From Anaerolineae bacterium (GTDB lineage: Bacteria; Chloroflexota; Anaerolineae; Aggregatilineales; JAFGMM01): a stretch of DNA of 64,000 nt. Below, in pieces: positions 11,062 through 19,908 of this stretch (the first letter of the stretch is position 1; each line of letters starts with the position of its first letter). Position numbers and translations under genes: made by a program. The stretch is from NCBI GenBank assembly GCA_027494055.1, contig JAOSJO010000025.1, positions 1-64,000 on the forward strand, written 5' to 3'. The notes beneath the pieces were generated by a model. That model saw nothing but the letters and a program-made list of their open reading frames with translations, ran no database searches and was not told where the DNA came from.

Positions 11062-11510
11062 CGCGAGTCTCCATGACCCAGCGCCTTGTTCAGGGTATCC
11101 GGTTGGGGCTCGTGATCGTCAGGGATGAAGGGGCCAGTGCCTCGGGCTAAGTCCACCAACTGCCCATGGCTCCCTTATCAAAAGCACGGGCGGCGACAAT
11201 TTCGATTTGGCGCAAATGCCCGATCTGCGCCTGATTGGGGCGGCAAAGGCTACTGGTAACATGAATTATACACCATTAAGCAGCTGCATGAAACTGTCCC
11301 GTGGGCAGTCAAGAATCGCTGATAAGGTATGAAAAGGCACTCCACCTGTCACGCGGCGATGAAAGGCTCTGCTGTGCGTCCAGCATGCCACTCGCGTTCA
11401 GGCAGAGCGTCGGGCCCAGCCTGTGGCGGTCGTCGGTGGACACATCCCACTCCGGGGAAGCACGACTTCTCGTCAGCCAGTCTCCGCATCGCGGCAACAT
11501 CGCCTTCCCT
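11062..11510. other. Intergenic, nothing recognised
   Basis: No convincing gene was found on either strand. The AT-rich patch near 11250-11280 may hold the promoter of the leftward regulator gene, but no clear -35/-10 pair was identified. Confidence 0.4.
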
Positions 11511-11994
11511 CTACCCTGGTCCCTGCCGGAAGGCGCGCAGCATCCGCGCCGCGTCCACGTCCGAGATGTGCCAGAGCCCGCCGCGTCCTTGTACCGCCGC
11601 GCCTCCAGGATCTCCTCCAGCGTGAACTCGTCCGCGCCGGCGATCCACCCGCCCCGCCACCGCCTGCGCTTCCAGGACCTCAATGGCTTCGCCTGGGTTT
11701 GTGTCGTGGACCAGGAGCTTCTTCGCGCCATGGTCTCCCTCAACCAGAATTGTTTTCGGCGGCGGCAGCACGTGGAGGCGCTGCTCCCGAATCTCCCCCG
11801 CGTAGGTCAGCAGGGTCGGGGTGCGCCGGGATGAAGAGGTGCGCCACCTGGCTGCCCTCCACGTCGCCCACGAAGCGGATGAAGCGCCCACAATTCATGG
11901 TGTGGCATATATCGAAACCGTAATTCTCGCGCAAAGACTGAAACGACTCAACCCCCTTGGCGGGCGATCTTCGCGTCATTCGCCGCCCACCCAC
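11511..11994 (-). pseudogene. Degraded paralogue of the 17.3-17.9 kb unknown gene
   Basis: Joined frames read VEGSQVAHLFIPAHPDP, LTYAGEIREQRLHVLPPP, AIEVLEAQAVAGR, EEILEARRYKDAAG and WHISDVDAARMLRAF. These align almost word for word with the unknown gene at 17299-17882 (VEGSQAANLF, LTYAGEIRVQRRHVLPPP, WHISDVDAARTLRAF). Breaks lie near 11818 (GGGG run), 11655 and 11570. The N-terminus (FQSLRENYGFDICHTMNCGRF) differs from the other copy. The start at 11994 is uncertain. No partner genes from the second locus are visible here. The duplication shows this is a real protein family. Whether this copy is functional cannot be decided. Confidence 0.5.
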
Positions 11995-12071
11995 CGCAAA
12001 TGTGGACTCTGCACGGGTTGCGCGGAATAGCGCGCTTTAAAGGGAAGTATTTCCCATGAGAAAGAAAGATG

Positions 12072-12093
12072 AGCAATAGCGTACGTTATCGCT
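12072..12093. promoter_or_regulatory. 22-bp near-palindrome upstream of the ABC sugar operon
   Basis: The left arm AGCAATAGCG and right arm CGTTATCGCT meet at a central TA step; 18 of 22 positions are symmetric. A shorter dyad, GGGAA-GTAT-TTCCC, lies at 12042-12055. Position and form fit a LacI/DeoR-type operator for the transporter genes that start at 12336. The regulator is unknown. Confidence 0.4.
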
Positions 12094-12153
12094 TTGAATT
12101 CAGGTTACTCCTTGCTCAATTATTGCGCGTTTTTGTTGACATCGGCGCACATT

Positions 12154-12159
12154 TATAAT
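12154..12159 (+). promoter_or_regulatory. TATAAT -10 element before the sugar-binding protein gene
   Basis: A perfect TATAAT lies about 175 bp upstream of the binding-protein ATG, in an AT-rich stretch. A TTGACA at 12136-12141 is only 12 bp away, too close for a normal -35, so the -35 is unclear. Confidence 0.4.
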
Positions 12160-12335
12160 ACCATGAACTCAGACACAAGAATCTTCCCTAATCCGTTTCC
12201 CACACACACCGACAATCGACATCCATCGCATACAACTGCATAGTTGGAAAGGAGGAGTAGCTGAGGACCAAGCTGTCTGTGGGCGTTGTCTTGCCCTGTT
12301 CCCGAGGAGGATTGGACACAAAGGAGGTTTCTGGC

Positions 12336-13750
12336 ATGTCGGGTGAAAAGAGATTCAGTCGCCGTGATTTTCTCAAGGCGACCAGTGTTGCTGCCGCAGG
12401 GGCAGCGGCCAGTCCTATTCTGCATGGGGAAAGGCGCTTTCTGCAACCGTACAGCGTGCGCCAGGGCGTGAAGGTCGCTTACTGGGCGGCCGCACCCACC
12501 GCTGAGCAGCAGGAGATTCTCCAGCGCGAATTCATCGACTCGTTCAACTCAGCCCACGCTGGCGAGATCGAGCTGGAGATGTCATTCCTCGAAAAGAACG
12601 TCGAGGTAACGCAGACCGCGCTGGCTGCCGGCGCAGGTCCAGACATATATGACGTGCATGGCCCGGCCTGGGTATCGCAGTTCACGAGCGCCGGCTTCAC
12701 GCTACCACTGGACGACTTCGCCGAGCAATACGCCTGGAACGAGAAGCTGCTAGACTGGGCGCTGGAGGTCGGGATGGTCGCCGGCTCGCTGCGCAGCCTG
12801 CCACAGACCTACGAGGACCCAGATCACCGACTACAACAAGACGCTGTTCGAGGAAAAGGGCTGGACCATGCCCACCAACCGCGACGAGTTCGAAACCTGG
12901 GCTGACGACGCGCTCGCCCAGGGCGTCTACCCATTCGCGGTGTCCAGCAATCCGTGGCAGGGGCTGAACCAGCACCTGTTCGGCGTGATGGTATGCAACT
13001 ACGTGGGCGGCCACAAGTTCTGGGAGGCGCTGAACGGGCAAGTGCCCTTCAACGCGCCCGAGTTCATGGAAGCCATCAACCTGGTCGATGAATACCTCGA
13101 CCGGGGCTACTTCATGGGCGAACGCGACGCTTACCTCAGCTACGGCACCGATGCCGCTTACGCCACGCGCTACGAGGGCAGGGGCGGCCTGCTGTTCCAG
13201 GGCCCGTGGATGTTCAGCACCTGGCTCGAAGAATGAGCCGCCGCCGGCTACGAGTGGGCCTGGGCGCCGTTCCCCTCGTTCAGCGATGTCGCCCCCCTAC
13301 CCGCAGTACAACCTGGGCGTCGGTGCCTCCACCTGTGTCAACGCCGCCACCGAAAACCCGGACGCCGCCGCCGAGGTGCTCAACTGGTTCTACGAGGACA
13401 AGGAACGCGCGGTGCGCATCATCGAGGGCTTTAGCTTCGGCGACTTCCTCGTCCCGCTCCAGTTCACGCGCGAGGACTTCTCCGCTGACGCGCCAGAACT
13501 GCTCGTGAACTATTTCCTGGCGCTCAGCGACGCGCTCGCCAAGAAGACGTTTGGGTTCACAACGTGGACCTTCCTGCCGGCCCGTACCCACGCCTGGATC
13601 GGTGAACGGTATGATCTCGTCGTAACGAACGAGATGACCACCCAGGAGTTCATGGACGGCGTGCAGGAGACCTACGCGGAAGAGCTCGCGGAGGGTCTGG
13701 CGGTTCCCGCGCCGGAGCCGATCACGCCCGAAGAGATTGGGGCGATGTAA
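12336..13750 (+). pseudogene. ABC importer sugar-binding protein, Tat-exported; nonsense codon and frameshifts
   Basis: ATG after AGGAGG opens a twin-arginine signal (FSRRDFLKATSVAAAGAAA), followed by an extracellular solute-binding fold of family 1 type (VKVAYWAAAPTAEQQ, AGAGPDIYDVHGPAW, FQGPWMFSTWLEE). It would deliver a carbohydrate to the two permeases that follow. Corrected length is about 470 residues. Three lesions are visible: a frameshift near 12818, an in-frame TGA at about 13234 (WLEE-stop-AAAGYEW), and a frameshift in the CCCCCC run near 13292. A TGA is not the usual homopolymer error. It could be a CGA-to-TGA transition, so this gene may be genuinely decaying. The C-terminus (EAEGLAVPAPEPITPEEIG-like) is normal. 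Confidence 0.75.
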
Positions 13751-13889
13751 CCTCTGCTGGCCGTGGGGCGAGGACAGACCTTGCCCCACGGGGCTTCGTC
13801 TCACTGTCGGGTTTTCCACATGCAACGAAATCGGGCAAAATAGGCGGCAGGCTTTCGACTCATCACTCGAGGGAAGAGAGTCTATCTTC

Positions 13890-14824
13890 ATGACCTTACC
13901 CTTCCGACGCCGTTCTCCCACCGCCGCCAGAGCGACCGGCGGCGTCACGCCAAGGCGCAACTGGCGGCGCACTGTAATCCCCTGGCTGTTTCTGCTGCCG
14001 TTGGTGTTCATGAACGTGCTCGTTCAGTTGGGACCGTCGGTGGGTAGCGTGGTATTCGCGTTTACCGACTGGCGCGGCCTTGGCGCAGCGAATTTCGTCG
14101 GCCTGGAGAACTTCCAGCGCATCTTCGAGGACGACATTTACATCAAAGCGCTCACCAACAACATCAAGTGGGCCACGATCATGCTGACCGTGCCAGTCCT
14201 TATGGGCCTCTTAGGGGCAGCCGTGCTCGCTTCGGTTCGGCGCTTCCAGACGTTCTTCCGGGTTGCGTATTTCCTACCATATCTCCTCGCCAGCATCGTA
14301 AACGCGCAGGTCTGGCGCTCGATCATGAACGCCAACACAGGCATCGGCCCTTGGTTTGAGGCGCACGGCCTATCATTCCTCAACATCAAGTTCTTTGGGC
14401 CAGCCACCGCCCTGTATAGCGTGGCGTTTATCGACACCTGGCACTGGTGGGGCTTCTTGCTCGTGCTCTACCTGGCGGCCATGCAGGGCATCGACCTGGA
14501 GCTGTACGAGGCGGCGCGTATAGAGGGTGCGAACCGCTGGCAAGAATTCCGGCACGTGACCCTGCCGGGCATCAAGCCGACCCTTGCGTACACTCTACTT
14601 CTCGACATTATCTGGTCTTTTCTGGTCTTTGAGTACCCCCTTCATCCTTACTGGAGGCGGGCCGGCCTACGCGACGACGACGCTGGCGATCCTGGTCTAC
14701 AAATTACGCCTTCACGCGGTTCCAGGCCGGCTATGCCGCCTCAATCGGCCTGACGATGAGCCTCTTCTCTGGGGTGGCAGTCGTCGGCTTCATCATCTTG
14801 CGCCGGCGAGGGTGGGAGATATGA
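13890..14824 (+). CDS. Carbohydrate ABC transporter permease 1 (MalF/UgpA type, frameshifted)
   Basis: The start at 13890 was chosen after GGGAAGAGAG. A basic N-terminus leads into transmembrane segments (VIPWLFLLPLVFMNVLV, ATIMLTVPVLMGLLGAAVL, FLLVLYLAAM). The EAA loop that contacts the ATPase is clear: YEAARIEGANRWQEFRHVTLPGI. Breaks near 14636 (CCCCC run) and 14705 interrupt the last part. The corrected frames give TPFILTGGGPAYAT, then GYAASIGLTMSLFSG and a basic end. The stop overlaps the next gene's start in an ATGA. It forms the membrane channel together with the second permease. No ATPase gene is present in the operon, so a shared MsmX-like ATPase is likely. Confidence 0.8.
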
Positions 14825-15670
14825 GCAGCTCTACCCTTCGTCTGGGCCGGTTTGGGCGCGTACCGCCCACCTGGCCGAATTACCTGGTTCTGGTCGCGCT
14901 GGCGGTCTTCTCGCTCGGCCCACTGGTGGTGCTCGTCTTCAACTCGTTGAAGTATGACGCGGAGATTCGCCTCGACCACTCGGCCCGCCGGCAATCCCGC
15001 GCTGGGACAACTATCAAGAGGCGTGGGTCTACGGCGACTTCGCCACCACGATGGTCAACAGCCTGATTATCACGGCGGGCACGGTCCTCGGCGTGGTCGT
15101 GATCTCCGGGCTGGCCGGTTACTCGCTCGCGCGTCTGCGCCCTGTCGGCGGCGACGTCATCACCTTCTACCTGCTCGTCGGTACCACGCTGCCGGCGCAG
15201 CTTTTCCTCGTGCCATTGTTCTATCTGTGGAGCAAACTGGGGCTGACCAACAGCCTGATCGGCCTCATCATCTTGTACTGGGGACCATGTCTCCCTTCCC
15301 GACATTCCTGTTGCGGTCGTACATGGTCGCCATCCCACAGGATTTCGAGGACGCGGCGTTTGTGGACGGCGCGTCGCGCTGGCAGGTGCTCTGGCGGATC
15401 TTCATTCCGCTATCGTGGCCGGGCTTTCTCACGGTGATCCTGTTGACCGCACTTGGGGCGTATCACGAATTCCTGTTCGCGATCACCATGATCCAGAAAG
15501 CGGAGTTGATGCCTGTCGCCACCAGTCTATACTACTTCTCAAACCGGTGGATCCGCTCGTGGGGGCCGACCAATTCCGGCGCGATCATCATGAGCATACC
15601 GGTGATTATCATTTTCCTGTTGTTGCAGCGCCACTTTATCGAAGGACTCACCCAGGGTGGCCTGAAGTGA
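14821..15670 (+). CDS. Carbohydrate ABC transporter permease 2 (MalG/UgpE type, frameshifted)
   Basis: ATG overlaps the upstream stop (ATGA), which indicates translational coupling. Transmembrane helices are evident (YLVLVALAVFSLGPLVVLVF, NSLIITAGTVLGVVVISGLAGY, FLTVILLTALGAYHEFL). The EAA motif reads EDAAFVDGASRWQVLWRIFIP. The usual C-terminal basic/glycine tail is present (LQRHFIEGLTQGGLK). Frame breaks lie near 14985 and 15290 (GGGG run). Corrected length is about 282 residues, normal for the family. The final TGA overlaps the next ATG as TGATG. Confidence 0.8.
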
Positions 15671-17251
15671 TGGATCCTATGGCACGACAGACTCCTGACG
15701 CAACCGACCAAAGCCTGCTCAGGCACGAACGCCTTCACTTCATCCGCGAAACGATCCGGCGTGCCGGCCATGTGCGCGTGGACGAACTGAGCGCGCGCCT
15801 TGCAGTCTCGGCGTACACAATCCGGCGCGATCTCGCCGAGCTAGAAGGTGAAGGTGTGCTCCGGCGCACCTACGGCGGCGCAGTCGCCTACGAACCAATT
15901 ATCCAGGAAACGCTGCGCTGGTCGCGGCGTGATAAGTACAGCTCCCGGGCCGACCTGCGCCTGGAGTATCAGGAACAGGCGGAGTCCGGTTACAGCGTCG
16001 ACAACCTTGCGGAGCGAATGCAGAAACCTGAAGACCTTACCCCCGAACAAGTCGAGGCGCTGTGGGTTGCGATGGCAGAGCTTCCGATGCGCACGGATTT
16101 TCTGTATCGCGAACCAAGCACACTCAGCGAGATCCGCACCGAGCGCCCTGCCGGCCCGCGCCGCCTGCCGGTCACAACGACTGCCGCTGAGCTAAGGGAT
16201 CGCATCTACGCGGCGTGGTTAGGACGGTGTGCGGGTTGCCTGCTGGGGAAACCCGTCGAGGCGATCGGTCGGCAGCGCGAGCGGCTGGTCAATTACCTGA
16301 AGATGGCGAAGGCGTACCCGCCTGAAGATTACCTCTCCGAGGTGATCCCGCTGCCGGACGGTTACGAACTCGTCGACGCGGAGCAGGGAACGGTGCGCGA
16401 GCGCATCGATGGGATGCCGCACGACGATGACACCATGTACACACTGCTCGCGCTACACATTCTCGAGGAACACAGCTTCGGCTTCGAGACACACCATGTC
16501 AGCAGCAAATGGCTCGAGCATCTCCCGTTCCACATGGTGTTTACTGCGGAGCGGATCGCGTATCGTAACCTGGTGCTGGGGTTGCGCGCCCCCGAAACCG
16601 CCAGCTTTCGCAACCCCTACCGCGAGTTCATCGGCGCGCAGATTCGTGCCGACTTGTGGGGGTATGTCTCCGTGGGCGCGCCAGAGCAGGCTGCCGAGCT
16701 GGCATTCCGCGACGCCTCGCTTTCGCACACCAAGAACGGTCTGTATGGAGCAATGCTTGTCGCGGCGATGCTCGCTGCCGCCTACACGACGGACGATGTA
16801 GAAAGCATGGTCAACATCGGCCTGAGCGAGATACCCGCGCGGAGCCGGCTGGCGGAGGCGGTTCAGCGGGTCGTTGGCTGGGCGCGCGCCGACGATCATT
16901 GGGAGAAGACCATCGACCGCATCTGGGAGACCTATGGGCACTACAATCCCTACCCATGCGATCAACAACGCCGCTGTGGTCGTCGCAGCCTTGCTGCACG
17001 GGCGGGATGATTTCACACGCACAGTCGGGGTGGCGGTGGCCGGCGGCTTCGACACCGACTGCAACGGCGCGACGGCCGGCTCTATCTTTGGGTTGATGCA
17101 CGGCGTGGACGCTTTGCCGGAGAAGTGGATCGCACCTCTCAGGGATCGAATTCGTTTCCGGATTATGGGCTTAAGCGAGATGCACATCTCCGACCTGGCA
17201 CACCGCACCTATCTGTTGGCACGCCATAGCCTAGGCGCGCTGAGAGGATAG
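15670..17251 (+). CDS. DeoR-type HTH fused to ADP-ribosylglycohydrolase family protein
   Basis: ATG overlaps the permease stop (TGATG). Residues of about 15-75 form a DeoR winged helix (RRAGHVRVDELSARLAVSAY, TIRRDLAELEGEGVLRRTYG). After a linker comes an ADP-ribosylglycohydrolase/DraG-type domain. Its signatures are YAAWLGRCAGCLLGKPVE, the metal-binding MPHDDDTMYTLLALHILEE, and, after a frame break near 16955, GGFDTDCNGATAGSIFGLMHG. The junction is read through in one frame, so the fusion is not created by the frame correction. DeoR proteins normally carry a sugar-phosphate sensor here; a hydrolase domain in its place is unusual. It may sense or cleave an N-glycosidic metabolite brought in by the importer. 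That role is inferred. Confidence 0.75.
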
Positions 17252-17298
17252 CGCCCGCCCGCAAGAACGCGCACCTATAACAGCAGACCTTGTACCGA

Positions 17299-17882
17299 TC
17301 ACATTCGTCCATATCGGAACGCGCGCAGCGTCCGGGCTGCATCCACGTCCGAGATGTGCCACAACCCCGCCGCATCCTCGTACCGCCGCGCCTCCAGAAT
17401 CTCGTCGGGCGTGGACGCATCCGCCCCCGGAATCACCCATCCCGCCACTGCGCGCGCCTCCAGGACCTCCAGCCCCGGCGCGTCGGACTCGCCGGGATCG
17501 CGTGCGAGGGATACCGGCCCATCCTCCCCCTCTGCGCGCACCGCCTTCGGCGGCGGCAGCACGTGCCGGCGCTGCACACGAATCTCCCCCGCGTAGGTCA
17601 GCAGGTCGGGATGCGCCGGCAGGAACAGGTTTGCCGCCTGACTGCCTTCCACCCCGCGCGCCGCCGATTCCGGCTCGTCGGAAATGACCAGCTCGACCGG
17701 CGCGCCGGTGACGCGCGCGGCGAGGTCCTGCACGACGAGCGCGTGCGCCTGGTCCTTGGCGACGATGGGTCTGGCTCCGCCGGTGTCGTGCTCGCAAGCC
17801 CCGGCGCGCCAACTCGAGCTGGCACGCCAGGGCAGGTGTCGGTGGCGACGCAGGTCTGGGCCACGCTCGACGCCTCACACAT
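17299..17882 (-). CDS. Unknown cassette protein A2 (paralogue at 11.5 kb)
   Basis: ATG at 17882 overlaps the stop of the upstream gene (ATGTGTGA). The first 45 residues are cysteine-rich (MCEASSVAQTCVATDTCPG, then ACEHDTGGARPIVAKD), and a frame break falls between them near 17812 (CCCC run). The rest is intact: QAHALVVQDLAARVTGAPVE, VEGSQAANLFLPAHPD, LTYAGEIRVQRRHVLPPP, DEILEARRYEDAAG, WHISDVDAARTLRAF. The cysteines could bind zinc. No catalytic motif or family was recognised. It is the last gene of a leftward set of four, translationally coupled to A1. The homologous sequence at 11511-11994 shows the C-terminal part is conserved. Confidence 0.6.
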
Positions 17883-18345
17883 CGTTCCGTGGCTGCCACT
17901 CGACCCAGTCACCGCTGGGCAGCTCCAGCGCCATGCGGACATTCACACTGACAGACAGGAAGTCCCCGATGTCGTCGGGAACGCCGAGCCGCAGTCCCAG
18001 CGCGGCGGCCTCACGCTCGACCTGCTCCAGCCAGGCCAGGTCCTGCTTCACCTCGTCGAGGCTGACCTTGCCGGCGGGGCCGATGTGGCCCAGGCTGTAC
18101 CACTTCCGCGACGGCAGCAGGTCCTCGACGTTGCCGATGATGGCGAAGCGATAGGTCGAATTGGCGAGCCACGCCTCTTCGGGGAAAGCGATCTGGCGCA
18201 TGATCCGACCCCAGTCGATGCCGGTGACGGGGCTGACACCGTGGCAGTCGACGAGGTCTGCGGCGTCGCGCGCCACGATGGAGGGTGGTGGGGCCTCGAC
18301 GAAAGGCCCATTGAGCGTGCTTCGACAGATATTGAGAGCGACCAT
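17875..18345 (-). CDS. Unknown cassette protein A1
   Basis: ATG at 18345 follows GGAGAAAT. The frame is uninterrupted at 156 residues and soluble. Visible segments are VALNICRSTLNGPFVEAPPP, YRFAIIGNVEDLLPSRKW, SLDEVKQDLAWLEQVERE and IGDFLSVSVNVRMALELPSG. It has no signal peptide, no transmembrane helix and no motif I recognise. Its end overlaps A2 by 8 bp, which argues for co-translation. Good codon use and the coupled overlap support a real gene. Confidence 0.55.
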   Translation of the reverse strand: MVALNICRSTLNGPFVEAPPPSIVARDAADLVDCHGVSPVTGIDWGRIMRQIAFPEEAWLANSTYRFAIIGNVEDLLPSRKWYSLGHIGPAGKVSLDEVKQDLAWLEQVEREAAALGLRLGVPDDIGDFLSVSVNVRMALELPSGDWVEWQPRNDV

Positions 18346-18390
18346 CGATATTTCTCCTTTCCGTGCTAAAGGCTGGACACGTGTCGCCGC

Positions 18391-18781
18391 CTAGACGCCG
18401 GCGATCTCGTCGAACAGGACGTTCTCACTGCGGCCTCCACCGGGGTCGATGCCCAACGCGAGGGCGTCGTACAGCCCGGTCTCCGCGACGGTGACGTGGT
18501 TCAGGGCGTCGTCCAAGAACATCACCCCGCCGGCCCACGCGATCCCGCTCATCTGCCAGGCGTAGATCGCCCAGGCGTCGGGCCAGCGCCGTTGGAGCGC
18601 CGCCCTGAACGCTGGCAGCGTGAAGGCGTCGATTCCGGCGCGCGCCTCGATCATCGTCGCGTGCACGTCGAGTTCGACCACGCGCCCGGAGCCGGTGTGG
18701 TTCTCGGCCAGGAGCGCGGCGTATGCCTTGGGTTCGCTGCGGGGGGGCGGCGGGCTTTCCGATCTTGACTGTCTGTTTCAT
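18391..18781 (-). CDS. Unknown cassette protein B (one frameshift)
   Basis: ATG at 18781 opens MKQTVKIGKPAAPP. A C7/G7 run near 18745 breaks the frame. The corrected product continues RSEPKAYAALLAENHTGSGR and VVELDVHATMIEARAGIDAF and ends SENVLFDEIAGV, about 129 residues. It includes WPDAWAIYAWQMSGIAWAGG, a Trp/Ala-rich patch that is probably buried helix. No known domain was recognised. It lies 45 bp upstream of A1 in the same direction, consistent with one transcript. Confidence 0.5.
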
Positions 18782-18893
18782 GGTCCTGCCTCACTTGCTG
18801 CCTCTTTTGCGGAGGCTTCGTCCGAAGGACCCGCCGGCCGGCGCGCCGCGCGTGCGGCGCCCTGACCGGGCCGGCCGGCGGGGTGGGAGGGGG

Positions 18894-19199
18894 TCACGCC
18901 GGCACCTGCGCCTCGGCAGGGCATTCGGCGGGACGCCCACCTGCGAGCACGTCCAGGCGCGCGCGGAGCGCGGCGATCATCGCGTCGATGGGGGTGGCGC
19001 CGCGCGTGGTGAGGTCGGCGTAGGTCTCGTGGTAGGTCTCGGTGGCGGCGCGCCGCACGTCGTCGGGGGCGGCGGCGTCCAGGTCCTGGACCTGGGCGCG
19101 GAGCTGCGCCTCTTCGTCGAGGCGCGCCTGAGTATCGGGGTCGCGCACGGCGCGCGTGGGGTCGGCCCAGTGGCCGGTGAAGGTGGTGGAGATTCCCAT
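18894..19199 (-). CDS. Unknown cassette protein C, first gene of the leftward set
   Basis: An intact frame of 101 residues starts at ATG 19199. It begins MGISTTFTGHWADPTRAVRD. The middle is charged and helical (TQARLDEEAQLRAQVQDLDA, DDVRRAATETYHETYADLTT), so an extended or coiled-coil shape is likely. The start codon sits immediately after a strong leader hairpin (19202-19237) whose 3' arm contains the only GGA close to the start, so translation may be controlled. No family was recognised. Confidence 0.5.
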   Translation of the reverse strand: MGISTTFTGHWADPTRAVRDPDTQARLDEEAQLRAQVQDLDAAAPDDVRRAATETYHETYADLTTRGATPIDAMIAALRARLDVLAGGRPAECPAEAQVPA

Positions 19200-19201
19200 A
19201 G

Positions 19202-19237
19202 AAAGAGCCGTCCTTTCGCTTGACGGGACGGCTCTTT
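19202..19237 (-). promoter_or_regulatory. Leader hairpin directly before gene C
   Basis: AAAGAGCCGTCC at 19202-19213 pairs perfectly with GGACGGCTCTTT at 19226-19237, a 12-bp stem with a 12-nt loop. Read leftward, the stem ends 2 nt before the ATG and would hide the ribosome site. It could also act as a leader terminator. Confidence 0.5.
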
Positions 19238-19358
19238 TGCCCTATCCTTAGAGTCGTCCCACGCATCACCATGGGGCAGGGCGCGACAGGAAAGCTGGCA
19301 GGCTAGTGTCGCGCCTCTCTGTTGTATCCCCTCTTGCCAAAACCATCAAAGCAACTTT

Positions 19359-19388
19359 ATAATAACACAAAGTTATTCTGCTTGTCAA
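19359..19388 (-). promoter_or_regulatory. Leftward promoter of the unknown cassette
   Basis: On the minus strand, TTGACA (19388-19383) and TATTAT (19364-19359) are separated by 18 bp. This is a near-consensus housekeeping promoter pointing at genes C, B, A1 and A2. A second TTGACA, reading rightward at 19404-19409, may serve the divergent HTH gene, but its -10 is weak. Confidence 0.6.
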
Positions 19389-19468
19389 GGGTCAATTTTC
19401 GAGTTGACAATACTATAAAGCTGATGTAGCATGGATAGCAACTCACAAAAGAGAGGAGGTGAGGGCCT

Positions 19469-19780
19469 GTGCCGCGCTACCAGACGAATGTAGCTGCGCT
19501 CCTGGAGGAAGTCATGAATAACAGCGGTGTAGGTGAGATCACGAATCTGATCTACACCAAAGTTGCTGAAGCGGTTGGCGTCTCGACGCCGACGCTTTAT
19601 GAGTGGTTCAACGCCAGCGTCGGATCGTCCAAGTATCTCGAGAACTACAAGGCGGATACCGAGAGGAAATTTCGTAAGTTTTTCGAGGAGAAATTGGGGC
19701 GGTCTGTACAGGTCGTTATTGATTTGGACCCTAGAATCCAGGAAGCAGCTACGGCGCTGGCGACACAGCCAGCAGCGTAA
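19469..19780 (+). CDS. Small HTH DNA-binding protein divergent to the unknown cassette
   Basis: GTG start after AGAGGAGGTGA. The frame is intact at 103 residues. The core (TNLIYTKVAEAVGVSTPTLY followed by EWFNASVGSSKYLENYK) has the spacing of a helix-turn-helix, with the recognition helix around STPTLYEWF. A charged helix follows (KADTERKFRKFFEEKLGRSV). It resembles small prophage or plasmid-type regulators but is not assigned to a named family. Divergent placement and the shared 270-bp control region suggest it regulates the leftward genes. Confidence 0.55.
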   Translation: MPRYQTNVAALLEEVMNNSGVGEITNLIYTKVAEAVGVSTPTLYEWFNASVGSSKYLENYKADTERKFRKFFEEKLGRSVQVVIDLDPRIQEAATALATQPAA

Positions 19781-19815
19781 AAACAAGACAGCCCCACCAC
19801 AGTGAGGCCATCTTG
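19779..19815 (-). terminator. Rho-independent-like terminator, minus strand
   Basis: Imperfect 14-bp arms (CAAGACAGCCCCAC at 19784-19797 and GTGAGGCCATCTTG at 19802-19815) are followed on the minus strand by five T. It overlaps the stop codon of the HTH gene. It would end leftward transcription coming through the hairpin array from the membrane-protein gene at 20175. Confidence 0.5.
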
Positions 19816-19908
19816 TGCGTGTCTGGAAACTGCGCTATTCTGAACACAGGTCCCAATCACCGATGAGCCGCCCGCCCCGCCTCGCAAGCACCAGCGGGCC
19901 GGCTCTCC

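Noticed and set aside
12136..12159. TTGACA and TATAAT as one promoter
   Set aside because: The spacer is only 12 bp; only the -10 is kept as plausible.
13234..13236. TGA in the binding protein read as selenocysteine
   Set aside because: No Cys-type position in this family, no SECIS-like hairpin directly after it, and other lesions in the same gene.
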